In this document: positions 35,051 through 41,985 of the stretch, piece by piece
How positions within the stretch are numbered: position 1 is the stretch's first letter
Layout: every line of letters starts with the position of its first letter
NCBI GenBank assembly: GCA_016180235.1
Contig: JACPBQ010000002.1
Coordinates: forward strand, 153,055-217,054
Reading direction: 5' to 3'
From: Candidatus Woesearchaeota archaeon
Lineage (GTDB): Archaea > Nanobdellota > Nanobdellia > Woesearchaeales > GW2011-AR4
DNA: 64,000 bases
Notes under the pieces: generated by a model
Databases searched by the model: none
Seen by the model: only the letters and a program-made list of their open reading frames with translations
Told to the model about the DNA's origin: nothing
Program-made: the position numbers and the translations under genes

Positions 35051-35683
35051 TTAAGATTGTCTAACAGAACCAAACTCCTCAAAGCTCCCGCACCTCAAAA
35101 AAGGATTGTTCTCTTTCTCATGCTTTATTGTAGAATGCTGAATAGAGCCATAATCATGCCCCGGATAGACTTTAATGTTTTCATCCATGTCCTTAAGCCT
35201 CTGCAGACTTTCCCACTGCTTTTTTATATCTCCCCCGCGCATATCCACTCTTCCGCAGCCCTCCACAAACAAAGTATCACCAGTAATAAGCTTATCAGTG
35301 CCTATTAAAAAACAAACACAGCTGGGCTTATGCCCGGGAGTATGCAAAACGCTTATTTTTATTTTGCCTACATCTATTTCGTCCCCTTCGTCTATGGTTT
35401 TTATCTTTTTAATGCCTAAATTCCTGATGTCTTTTTCCCCGTTTTTATGGACATAAACAGCTGCATTGGTAATATCAAATATTTCCTTTACGCCTTCTAT
35501 ATGGTCAAAATCAGCGTGGGTTATGAGGATTTTATTCATTTTCAGGCTGTGTTTTTTGGCTATATTAAGGATTTTGCTGAGTTCCCATGCCGGATCAACC
35601 ACAGCAGCCTCTTTTGTCTTTTCATCTCCGATAACATAGGCAAAATTCTGCATCTGCCCGACAGGAATCTGCTCGAAAATCAT
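35051..35683 (-). CDS. MBL-fold hydrolase (glyoxalase II/ETHE1-like)
   Basis: A 210-aa metallo-beta-lactamase fold enzyme. Metal-binding signatures are THADFDH (residues 55-61, where the usual second His of THxHxDH is Asp58), HTPGH (about 115-119), GDTLF and VYPGHDYG, plus the GCGR segment typical of the ETHE1/glyoxalase II branch. Known relatives hydrolyse thioesters or oxidise persulfides. The His-to-Asp change alters the first metal site but is also seen in some archaeal relatives as I recall. Start ATG 35683. Stand-alone gene, cytoplasmic. Confidence 0.85.
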   Translation of the reverse strand: MIFEQIPVGQMQNFAYVIGDEKTKEAAVVDPAWELSKILNIAKKHSLKMNKILITHADFDHIEGVKEIFDITNAAVYVHKNGEKDIRNLGIKKIKTIDEGDEIDVGKIKISVLHTPGHKPSCVCFLIGTDKLITGDTLFVEGCGRVDMRGGDIKKQWESLQRLKDMDENIKVYPGHDYGSIQHSTIKHEKENNPFLRCGSFEEFGSVRQS

Positions 35684-35787
35684 TTTCAGTAAATTTTGGT
35701 TTTATCCAATGCCAACAATTATTTGTTAATTCGTTTTTTGATTTCACTCTTTATCTCATTGTGCACTAAAATCAAAATAATAATTAC

Positions 35788-35829
35788 CTGCGTTTTTGTT
35801 TTCAGTAGTTGTATAGCAAAAACGCCGGC
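35788..35829. repeat. GCGTTTTTGC inverted-repeat element, copy 2 (opposite orientation)
   Basis: CCTGCGTTTTTGT (35788-35799) and GCAAAAACGCCGGC (35816-35829) form a near-perfect inverted repeat. Compared with copy 1 (22939), the flanks CCTGC and CGCCGG are exchanged, so the element is inverted as a unit. It lies in a 243-base gene-free stretch between the MBL hydrolase and trmI with nothing else recognisable. Confidence 0.55.
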
Positions 35830-35926
35830 TAAGATTTTTTGAATTTTTATTGCCTTTTTTTATAATTTGCAATTAATATTTATCTTAATCAAATAGTTGT
35901 GAATTCAGTTGTGAGTTTTATTGTTT

Positions 35927-36652
35927 TTAGATTTTCCTGACAAAGCTCAAAAACCCTGAATGCCCTATAGCCTGCGACCTTGGCCTGACTTTCCTCTCCT
36001 CAACTTCCCATTCCCTTTCAATGATTTCAGAAGTCTTGATGTATGCGAAATTCTCATTCTTCCTGATTTCATTGACAAAATCCATAACCTGCGGGATTGT
36101 AGGGCTGTATGAAACCAAAAAGCCTCCGGCTTTGAGCGATTTTTCCGCGCTTTTCAGGGCTTTCCACGGCTCAGGCAAATCCAATGTTACCAAATCAACA
36201 TTCTTCTCATCAATCCCGTTATAGATATCCTCGTTTTTTATTTTTATATTTTTAAGGCTTAGAAATTTGATATTGCCCTCGACTATTTTGATGAAGTCCT
36301 CTCTTAGCTCGTATGTAACCACTTCCTTTGCAATATTGGCCAAAAAGCAGGCCAAAGCTCCAGAGCCGGCACCGGCATCCACAACCTTGCTTTTATTGTT
36401 CACTCCGGTCTCGGAAACTATCAGGCCGATATCCTTCAGGGGGATAATCTGCGCGCCCCTCTTGATTTTCCTGTACAGATCAATGAAACTCGGCTCAAAA
36501 ACAGAAAATTCCCTGCCTGTGTTTGTCTTGATTTTTCCTTTTTTTGCTTTCAGGCCTTCTTTTTTGAAGAAGCCGAATTTGGTATGAAAATCACTGCCGG
36601 GATCCCTGACTAAGAATTTGCTGCCCTGCCTGTCCATCAGAATTTTTGCCAT
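35927..36652 (-). CDS. trmI: tRNA (adenine-N1)-methyltransferase TrmI
   Basis: A 241-aa class I methyltransferase that makes m1A at positions 57/58 in the T-loop of archaeal tRNA. The N-terminal beta domain (KILMDRQGSKFLVRDPGSDFHTKFG) is followed by motif I VVDAGAGSGALA, VVTYELREDF and the catalytic-site VDLVTLDLPEPWKAL, all typical of TrmI. The start is the ATG at 36652-36650; an upstream in-frame extension would add an unrelated hydrophobic tail and is rejected. It is divergent from the short Lys-rich ORF at 36729. The T-loop substrate is notable because the nearby tRNA-Thr gene has an unusual T-loop. Confidence 0.9.
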   Translation of the reverse strand: MAKILMDRQGSKFLVRDPGSDFHTKFGFFKKEGLKAKKGKIKTNTGREFSVFEPSFIDLYRKIKRGAQIIPLKDIGLIVSETGVNNKSKVVDAGAGSGALACFLANIAKEVVTYELREDFIKIVEGNIKFLSLKNIKIKNEDIYNGIDEKNVDLVTLDLPEPWKALKSAEKSLKAGGFLVSYSPTIPQVMDFVNEIRKNENFAYIKTSEIIEREWEVEERKVRPRSQAIGHSGFLSFVRKI

Positions 36653-36728
36653 TATTCTCCAGAATCCGCTGCAATTTAAAAACATTTTTATATCATTAAT
36701 AATAAAAATAAGCATATAAAAGGGTATT

Positions 36729-36818
36729 ATGGCAAAAAAGTCAAGGAAAAAAGGCAAAACCCCGAAAAAAAGCTCAAATAAAAAAACATCAAAGCCGAAA
36801 GTATGCGAGTTTTGCTGA
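36729..36818 (+). CDS. 29-aa lysine-rich peptide ending CEFC
   Basis: ATG 36729 opens 29 codons: MAKKSRKKGKTPKKSSNKKT, then SKPKVCEFC. More than a third is Lys/Arg and it ends in a CxxC pair. A TATA-like CATATAAAAG lies just upstream. It ends 15 bases before the His-rich membrane gene. Composition is typical of small nucleic-acid-binding peptides, but poly-A bias could also produce it. Confidence 0.4.
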   Translation: MAKKSRKKGKTPKKSSNKKTSKPKVCEFC

Positions 36819-36832
36819 AAAGAGGTAAATAG

Positions 36833-37663
36833 GTGATGTTCAGGAAAAAGGTTTTTCTAATTGTCAGTATATTATTGCTATTGCTCTTTTCTATTGCTTA
36901 CGCCCATGAAGAGGAAGAAATCCATGACGAAATCTCCGTAGATGCAGAAAGCCTCAAGTCAGCATCAATAAAATATATAAAAATTGCTTCATTTATCTCT
37001 ATTTTTCTGATTATTGTTTCCCTTTATATCAAAGGCAAAAATGAAAAAACAAAATGGCTTTTATTTTTGGGAATAGCTGTCTCTATTGCGGCCTCGACTG
37101 CCTACCTTGCTTATTCTACAGTCTACCTAAACCTTGTTTCTGAAACACAGGGCCCAGTGCATTGGCATGCAGACTATGAGATATGGGTATGCGGCAAGCA
37201 AGTTGAGCTTGCCGGGCCAAAAGGCCTCTCGAACAGGATAGGAAGTCCTCTGTTCCACGACCATGGGGATAACAGGATACATGTGGAAGGTGTTGTAGCA
37301 GACACAAGAAATGTTGACTTGCATAGCTTCTTTGAGACTGTAGGCGGCAATTTGGATGAAGATATATTGGAAATCCCGACAGAAAACGAAGTTATAAAAG
37401 TAAAAAATGATGATTCATGCAATGGGGAAGAGGCAAAGCTGCAGGCTTTTGTTTATAACGTGGCTAACCCGGATGAAAACAAAAACTGGATTTTTAACCA
37501 GAAAAAAATAGATAATTTTCCTGAATATGTTTTGTCTCCTCACTCAAATGTGCCGCCAGGAGACTGCATAATAATTGAATTTTCAGAGGAAAAGGAAAAA
37601 ACAGGGCATATTTGTGCCACATACAAAGCAGCAACTGAAAGAGGTGAGCTGATTGGCAGTTGA
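36833..37663 (+). CDS. His-rich membrane protein with HWHAD/HDHGD metal-binding domain
   Basis: A 276-aa protein (GTG 36833, or ATG 36836). A signal peptide (FLIVSILLLLLFSIAYA, cut before HEEEE) is followed by an acidic linker, two membrane helices (about 47-65 and 74-97) and an extracytoplasmic domain. That domain has GPVHWHADYEIWVCGKQVEL and 'LFHDHGDNRIHVEGVV', a cluster of six histidines that strongly suggests metal binding (copper is plausible), and further Cys residues (DDSCNGEE, GDCIII, GHICATY). The 3' end overlaps the TTG start of the CcdA gene by 11 bases, so the two are translationally coupled and probably work together on the outer face of the membrane. Confidence 0.75.
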   Translation: MMFRKKVFLIVSILLLLLFSIAYAHEEEEIHDEISVDAESLKSASIKYIKIASFISIFLIIVSLYIKGKNEKTKWLLFLGIAVSIAASTAYLAYSTVYLNLVSETQGPVHWHADYEIWVCGKQVELAGPKGLSNRIGSPLFHDHGDNRIHVEGVVADTRNVDLHSFFETVGGNLDEDILEIPTENEVIKVKNDDSCNGEEAKLQAFVYNVANPDENKNWIFNQKKIDNFPEYVLSPHSNVPPGDCIIIEFSEEKEKTGHICATYKAATERGELIGS

Positions 37664-38363
37664 AGCTTACCTCCCATCTCTGGTAACAGTAGTAACGACA
37701 GCCGCTATTGATTCAATCAATCCATGTGCTATCGGCGTATTGATATTGATGGTTTCTGTCATGCTTGCCGGGAAGCAGTCGACCAAAAGGATGCTTATGC
37801 TTGGAAGCCTTTATGTGCTGTCCGTGCTTGTAGTCTACCTCCTGGCCGGTCTTGGACTAATGTATTACCTGTCTACATTGCCATTGTACCTTGCAGAATA
37901 CATCTCAATAGCAGTTGGAATCCTTATAATACTTGCCGGCCTTCTGGAAATAAAGGACTATTTCTGGTATGGAAGGTGGTTTTCATTGTCAATACCATAT
38001 GCGGTTTCAAAAAAAATACACAAATACTCGTCAAAGACCACAATCCTCGGGGTTATATTCCTGGGGGCTTTTGTCTCTGCAGTAGAGTTGCCATGCACTG
38101 GCGCCCCTTATCTGGCTATAATAACCTTATTATCCCAAAATTTTGACTTTGCCGCATTTTTATTGTTGGTTTTATACAACATTATTTTTGTTGCTCCACT
38201 GATAATAATTTTGCTGATGGTGGCATCAGGAGTAAAGCTTTATGAGATAAAAAAATGGAAGCAGGGAGCAAGGCCTTACATGAGGTTATTGATAGGCTTG
38301 TTGCTGGTAGGCTTGGGATGGCTGTTGATGCTTATAGCTAACGGCACCATAAATCTGGGGTAA
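37653..38363 (+). CDS. ccdA: CcdA-type thiol:disulfide transporter
   Basis: A 236-aa six-helix protein starting at TTG 37653 with GAGGTGA upstream. It carries the two conserved redox half-sites of CcdA/DsbD-beta: INPCAIGVL in helix 1 and ELPCTGAPYL in helix 4. CcdA moves reducing equivalents from cytoplasmic thioredoxin to extracytoplasmic disulfides. The upstream coupled gene is a His/Cys-rich ectodomain protein, a likely partner. In this genome the many Cys-rich surface proteins are potential downstream clients, but that link is inference. Confidence 0.85.
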   Translation: MAVEAYLPSLVTVVTTAAIDSINPCAIGVLILMVSVMLAGKQSTKRMLMLGSLYVLSVLVVYLLAGLGLMYYLSTLPLYLAEYISIAVGILIILAGLLEIKDYFWYGRWFSLSIPYAVSKKIHKYSSKTTILGVIFLGAFVSAVELPCTGAPYLAIITLLSQNFDFAAFLLLVLYNIIFVAPLIIILLMVASGVKLYEIKKWKQGARPYMRLLIGLLLVGLGWLLMLIANGTINLG

Positions 38364-38367
38364 AAAG

Positions 38368-38667
38368 ATGAAAAAAGCAAAAGAAGGGAAGATATGCAAA
38401 TACTGCATTGTGAAAAGAAAGGGCCATACGGAGGAATTTGACGAAAGAAAGGTTTATGCAAGCTGTTATGCTGCCTGCTTAAACGCGCAGATAAGGCATG
38501 CAAAAGCAGAGAAAATCTGCGAGAAAGTTTCGAGGGAGCTTAAGGCATGGGCAATAAAAAAGAAATATGCAGACTCAAAGGAGATTTTCAAAAAAGTGGC
38601 AGCTGCTATGAAAAAGCATGACGAGAATGCGGCTTTCATGTACGAGACTCATAGGGATATTTCTTAA
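38368..38667 (+). CDS. ATP-cone domain protein
   Basis: A 99-aa protein, four bases after ccdA. After a short CKYC pair, the sequence 'VKRKGHTEEFDERKVYASCYAACLNA....AEKICEKVSREL' and 'DSKEIFKKVAAAMKKHDENAAFMYETHRD' is a classic ATP-cone (as in NrdR and ribonucleotide reductases): a nucleotide-sensing fold of about 85 residues. No DNA-binding zinc ribbon of NrdR size or reductase domain is attached, so it is a stand-alone ATP-cone. Role unknown, possibly nucleotide-responsive regulation. Confidence 0.8.
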   Translation: MKKAKEGKICKYCIVKRKGHTEEFDERKVYASCYAACLNAQIRHAKAEKICEKVSRELKAWAIKKKYADSKEIFKKVAAAMKKHDENAAFMYETHRDIS

Positions 38668-38675
38668 AGGAAAAA

Positions 38676-38828
38676 AGCCCCTGACGAGACATGCAGAAAA
38701 ACTGTGTTTTTAACGCAGTTTTAAGTTTTGCACTCGCGACCTTTGCCTTTTAGGTTTAGGCCAACATAGTACCAAGGCTTCGCGGATATTTTTGGTATCT
38801 AACGCAATAGCTACTATGCTACAGGGGC
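38676..38828 (-). tRNA. trnT-GGU: tRNA-Thr(GGU) with three introns
   Basis: On the minus strand the acceptor stem GCCCCTG (38822-38828) pairs with CAGGGGC (38677-38683), with discriminator T at 38676. A 73-nt tRNA appears only if three introns are removed: 38779-38800 (22 nt, position 28/29), 38749-38769 (21 nt, 37/38) and 38690-38726 (37 nt, 59/60). Exons are 38801-38828, 38770-38778, 38727-38748 and 38676-38689; the anticodon GGT is 38771-38773. Bulge-helix-bulge motifs are good at two sites: TGCG/CGCG with bulges TT-A and AA-G, and TGCA/TGCA with AA-A and TG-T directly on the T-stem. U73 suits archaeal tRNA-Thr. Oddities: T-loop reads TGC instead of TTC, and the D-loop lacks GG. It ends in a run of six T. 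Confidence 0.7.
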
Positions 38829-38854
38829 ATAATAATCTGTAACTCAAGCTGTTT

Positions 38855-38863
38855 TAAAAATCT
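38855..38863 (-). promoter_or_regulatory. TATA-like box of tRNA-Thr
   Basis: TTTTTAAAA on the minus strand, centred about 31 bases before the 5' end of the tRNA at 38828, the normal archaeal promoter distance. It supports the minus strand as the transcribed strand. Confidence 0.4.
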
Positions 38864-38905
38864 TTTCTATATTGTTAAATCTAAGAATATTATTGAAAAT
38901 AAAAG

Positions 38906-39102
38906 TGCGGGGGATGGGATTTGAACCCACGAATCCACTAAGGAACAGGATATCTTCTTTACACAGAAGTGTTCCATTGTAGACTTAAGTCCTGCGCGTT
39001 TGGTCGGAAAACGGAGTTTTACGACCTCGAAAATCTCCGATTTCCCATTGGCCAGGCTTCGCTCTAAGGATTCCAAAGCCATTGCTTATAGATTACCCCC
39101 GC
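38906..39102 (-). tRNA. trnL-UAA: tRNA-Leu(UAA) with three introns
   Basis: Acceptor GCGGGGG (39096-39102) pairs with CCCCCGC (38907-38913); the T-arm GTGGG-TTCAAAT-CCCAT and a class II variable arm are intact. A normal 86-nt tRNA-Leu results if three introns are removed: 39064-39094 (31 nt, 8/9), 39000-39047 (48 nt, 21/22) and 38952-38983 (32 nt, 37/38). Exons: 39095-39102, 39048-39063, 38984-38999, 38906-38951; the anticodon TAA is 38985-38987. Bulge-helix-bulge pairings: GGGG/CCTT with GT-A and AG-A; GGCC/GACC (one mismatch) with a strong inner stem GGGAAA..CGGAG; CTTA/GAAG (one mismatch) with AG-T and AT-A. A CCAA duplication makes the middle junction ambiguous by up to four bases. Confidence 0.8.
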
Positions 39103-39137
39103 AAATTGCCCGGCATGGAAAAAGAAAAGAAAACCCT

Positions 39138-39145
39138 ATTTAAAC
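39138..39145 (-). promoter_or_regulatory. TATA-like box of tRNA-Leu
   Basis: TTTAAATA on the minus strand, about 36-43 bases before the tRNA 5' end at 39102. A little farther than the usual 25-30, so a short 5' leader is expected. Confidence 0.4.
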
Positions 39146-39191
39146 GTTGCTATAACTGCTTTGTACCGAGTTCAGAAAGCAAAAATAACTA

Positions 39192-39265
39192 ATCTCGCAA
39201 ACATTGCCAGCGAGTTCTTAATATGGAAAATCCCAATATTGCGAGCTCGTTATGTAGCGAGCCTA
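39192..39265. repeat. GCGAG-rich dispersed intergenic element, copy 3
   Basis: An island bounded by the inverted 7-mers CTCGCAA (39194-39200) and TTGCGAG (39239-39245), with CCAGCGAG, GAGCTCG and GTAGCGAGCC words. The rest of the 205-base gap between tRNA-Leu and the gene at 39308 shows nothing else. Same word family as the copies at 13308, 15809 and 44616. Confidence 0.5.
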
Positions 39266-39307
39266 GAATCCTAAGGAATTGTATTTTTTAAAGTTTAAAT
39301 CAAAAAA

Positions 39308-39829
39308 TCAACTAACTTTAATCTTGTACAGTTCAAAAAAGCTCTTCAGGCGTTTGTGAAGGTCATAAGAATCAGCCTGAATGCCTCCTTCATATCTTTC
39401 CGTTATGCTCTGCCCTATCCCCCATATGTATTTATCATACATTGTCCTTAAGAAAGCATACAAGGGATTTACCTGGGTCCATCTTGATGTAAGGCTCGTT
39501 TCAAGCCAGCCTTCTATGTTGACAAAAACGCTGGCTTGGTTAAAATTTATAGTTCTGCCCTTGCTTTTTTTGCTGGCTTCTGTCACATTATCAAACAAGA
39601 CTCTCAGCTGTACCATATGCTTCACAGCCCTTACGGGATTTTTCCATAGTTCCACAACATACTCTATCCTTTTGCCTTTCGATTTTACTTCTTCTGATTT
39701 TCTCTTTATTTCCTTCTCCATGCCTTTCTCTTTGCACCATTTGTCCACTTCCCGATAGAAATCTTCTACTGACAAAGGACCATTATACTTCAGCATCAAT
39801 CCTACAACTACATGTTTTTTTTCTACCAT
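39308..39829 (-). CDS. Paralogue 1 of a three-member DPANN family, unknown function
   Basis: A 173-aa soluble protein. It shares a pattern with the next two genes on this strand: 'L.Y.GP....D.YR.....', a charged middle strand region, 'V...+.V.LRVLF', 'VF+NIEG..E......RW......Y.FLR.+Y.KY+', ending in a helix 'L...L+SFFELY'. No catalytic or nucleic-acid motif is visible. I recall similar sequences only as hypothetical DPANN proteins. An alpha/beta fold with a hydrophobic-cavity look (START-like) is conceivable but not supported by a motif. It is separated from paralogue 2 by 194 AT-rich bases. Confidence 0.7.
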   Translation of the reverse strand: MVEKKHVVVGLMLKYNGPLSVEDFYREVDKWCKEKGMEKEIKRKSEEVKSKGKRIEYVVELWKNPVRAVKHMVQLRVLFDNVTEASKKSKGRTINFNQASVFVNIEGWLETSLTSRWTQVNPLYAFLRTMYDKYIWGIGQSITERYEGGIQADSYDLHKRLKSFFELYKIKVS

Positions 39830-40023
39830 GATTGGGCCTTTATGGAAATTTTAATTTTGGTTGGTTTTTTCTCATTATTGCCGGGTTTTTGAATCGTTTT
39901 TTGTTTTGTTTTTGTTGTCGGCAATGCTTATTTTGTTTCTATCATTGTTTATTTTTATTGAAACCGGATTTTCATAGTTGGCATTTTGCTTATGTTTTCT
40001 CTGGTTTTTTTAGTAATTATTTT

Positions 40024-40569
40024 TTATTGTGATGTGGATGCGAAAGGCGCTACCTCCGATATAACCTTGTAATGCCTGTATAGATTAAAAAATTGCTCTA
40101 CAGTGGAATATAGATGGTTCATGTCATGAGTCAGCTGCTGCTCGAACCTCTCTGTATATGCTTTAAAGACAAAATTGAGGTAAATTGACCTTAAAAACTG
40201 GAAGAAAGGTATAAACTCCCACCTGTTGAGCTGGTCCATCTCGGCATAGCCGTCAAAATAAATATGCACTTTTCCGTTTCCAATCTTTGTTTTTCTTTTG
40301 TCCACTATAGCATCAACCTTGTTATAGTTGTATATAAGTATTCTCACCTTGACGAAATATCTTAGGTTATCAGATATCTGCTTCCATGGCTTCACCAGCC
40401 ATTCAATGTGCTTTCCTGTTTTTGTGTCATGCTCAAATTCCTTGTGTATCCATAAATCAAATCCCCTTTCCTTGAGAAAGCCCAGTATATGCCTGTACAG
40501 GGCATTAGCATCAAATGGGCCGTCGTAATTAAGCCTTAAATGGTCTACAGTAAGCCTTAGCTCTGACAT
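40024..40569 (-). CDS. Paralogue 2 of a three-member DPANN family, unknown function
   Basis: A 181-aa protein related to its neighbours: 'LNYDGPFDANALYRHI.GFL.ERGF', 'EW.VKPWK', 'FVKVRILIYN', 'KVHIYFDGYAEMDQLNRWEF.PFFQFLRSIYLNFV', 'LYSTVEQFFNLY'. The conserved GY/W-E-D-x-x-RW core is clearest here and in paralogue 3. The C-terminus ends in a short Ser/Thr tail. Soluble, no signal peptide. Probably in one operon with paralogue 3 (48-base gap). Function unknown. Confidence 0.7.
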   Translation of the reverse strand: MSELRLTVDHLRLNYDGPFDANALYRHILGFLKERGFDLWIHKEFEHDTKTGKHIEWLVKPWKQISDNLRYFVKVRILIYNYNKVDAIVDKRKTKIGNGKVHIYFDGYAEMDQLNRWEFIPFFQFLRSIYLNFVFKAYTERFEQQLTHDMNHLYSTVEQFFNLYRHYKVISEVAPFASTSQ

Positions 40570-40617
40570 GCTAAAAGTTCACCTTTGGATTCTTTAGTAT
40601 CTTCGGCTTTCATGGAT

Positions 40618-41187
40618 TTACCTCATCTTGTGGAAGTACCTGTGCTCATAGGCGTCAGCTTCCATTTTCAGCCTTTCCTTGATCAAAGACTGCAGTTTCA
40701 GGAAAACGTTGTAATGCATCTTGTCCCACCATATTGCCTCTATTTTTTTCCATACGACATATTTGTGGTAAAAATTCCTTAAATTGGCGTAGAAAGCGCT
40801 TTCTTCCCATCTCTTGTCATAGTCCATCTCTACCATTCCCTTGAGTTGTACCCACAGCCTCCCCTTTGTAAAAGTTTTTTTGGTGCCATCCTTCATGACA
40901 ACTTCCACATCCTGAGTGTCATATGTATGCAGAAAAAGGTTGATCCAAAACCTGTAATATTCATCCTCGTCCCTTCTCGCTTCCCATACATGGTATGTCT
41001 CAGGGCCAAAAGGCCCGGGATGCTTCACAATATACCTCTTCTCATAAAACTTATACTTGTTCATGCTGAAAAAAGAAGCAACGAATTCGTACAAGTCCTG
41101 CATGTCCCATACCCCCTTGTACTGCAGGTAAGTTATGTCCATGGGGCCGGACATTTCTCTGTGAGTTCTGGGGAACGGCTCTGCCAT
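40618..41187 (-). CDS. Paralogue 3 of a three-member DPANN family, unknown function
   Basis: A 189-aa protein, first gene of the trio. Matches are 'LQYKGVWDMQDLYEFVASFF', 'YHVWEARRDEDEYYRF.INLFLH', 'KGRLWVQLKGMVEMDYDKRWEESAFYANLRNFYHKYVVW' and 'LKLQSLIKERL'. It has more aromatic residues than the others and a longer N-terminus. A TATA-like AACATTTAAATA on the minus strand is about 20 bases upstream (about 41200-41215). Function unknown; the family pattern is clear by eye. Confidence 0.7.
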   Translation of the reverse strand: MAEPFPRTHREMSGPMDITYLQYKGVWDMQDLYEFVASFFSMNKYKFYEKRYIVKHPGPFGPETYHVWEARRDEDEYYRFWINLFLHTYDTQDVEVVMKDGTKKTFTKGRLWVQLKGMVEMDYDKRWEESAFYANLRNFYHKYVVWKKIEAIWWDKMHYNVFLKLQSLIKERLKMEADAYEHRYFHKMR

Positions 41188-41271
41188 AAGAAAAATCTCG
41201 TATAGAACATATTTAAATGTTTCTACTATGCAAACTTTTATTGGACGCTCGGATTAATGATTAATATATAA

Positions 41272-41832
41272 TCAGGCAAGCATCTTTTCCTGCCTGGCGC
41301 AGCTATCGCACAGCATAACTCCATTGACTTCCTTGACCTTCTCAGAATACTCCCCGCATTCCTGGCATATTCCCTCAGTCGGTATGATGCGGTTTATTGG
41401 CTTCCTGCTCTCCTCCTTCAGCTCGAATTTCTCAACTATAATCTCAAAGAGCTGTGGCTCTATTTTTAGAATATCTTTTATTGTAAGCAACCCCATTATT
41501 TCATTATCCTGGACAACTGGAAGATGCCTTATGTTATTGTCCCTCATCTTTATCATGGCATCATAGATATCAGCATCTGGATTTATGGTTATAAGCTCTG
41601 TCTCCATGAAATCTCTTACTTTTGCCTTTTTTACACTGACGCCTTTTGCAACCGCCTTCCTTACAATGTCTTTCTCGGTTATAATGCCTAAAGAAGCGCC
41701 ATTGTCCTTTACAATTACTGCACCTATATGATTTGAATCCATTACTTTAGCGCACTCTGATAAAGTAAATTCGGACGTAACAGAAATAACATTTATCGTC
41801 ATGGCATCCGCAACCTGAATTCCGGATTTCAT
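41272..41832 (-). CDS. CBS-domain pair protein with C-terminal zinc ribbon
   Basis: A 186-aa protein with two CBS motifs forming one Bateman module (about 5-60: VADAMTINVISV...GAVIVKDNGASLGIITEKDIVRK; about 70-125: VRDFMETELITINPDADI...RHLPVVQDNEIMGLLTIKDIL). A linker helix and a zinc ribbon CQEC...CDSC (about 155-175) follow. CBS pairs bind adenine nucleotides such as AMP, ATP or SAM; the zinc ribbon suggests a partner protein or nucleic acid. It is a common archaeal architecture. Stand-alone gene with a start at 41832 and a short AT-rich promoter region. Confidence 0.85.
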   Translation of the reverse strand: MKSGIQVADAMTINVISVTSEFTLSECAKVMDSNHIGAVIVKDNGASLGIITEKDIVRKAVAKGVSVKKAKVRDFMETELITINPDADIYDAMIKMRDNNIRHLPVVQDNEIMGLLTIKDILKIEPQLFEIIVEKFELKEESRKPINRIIPTEGICQECGEYSEKVKEVNGVMLCDSCARQEKMLA

Positions 41833-41985
41833 CTTAACTATAGAATTGGTTTAAGGATTTATAAACTTATTGATTTAAAGGCTTGCTGCAATACAATCAT
41901 GGTGTTATATATCTTGGAGTATTAATTTTGAAATCATTTTATAAAATACAAAAAATTATATAGTGTCATTATAACTAAATTTTCT

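Noticed and set aside
36653..36757. Upstream extension of trmI
   Set aside because: Adds 35 hydrophobic residues not found in TrmI; MAKILMDRQG at 36652 fits the family start.
38676..38828. Plus-strand tRNA reading of the same element
   Set aside because: The acceptor stem pairs either way, but only the minus strand gives proper D, anticodon and T stems and bulge-helix-bulge junctions, with a TATA box and terminal T-run.
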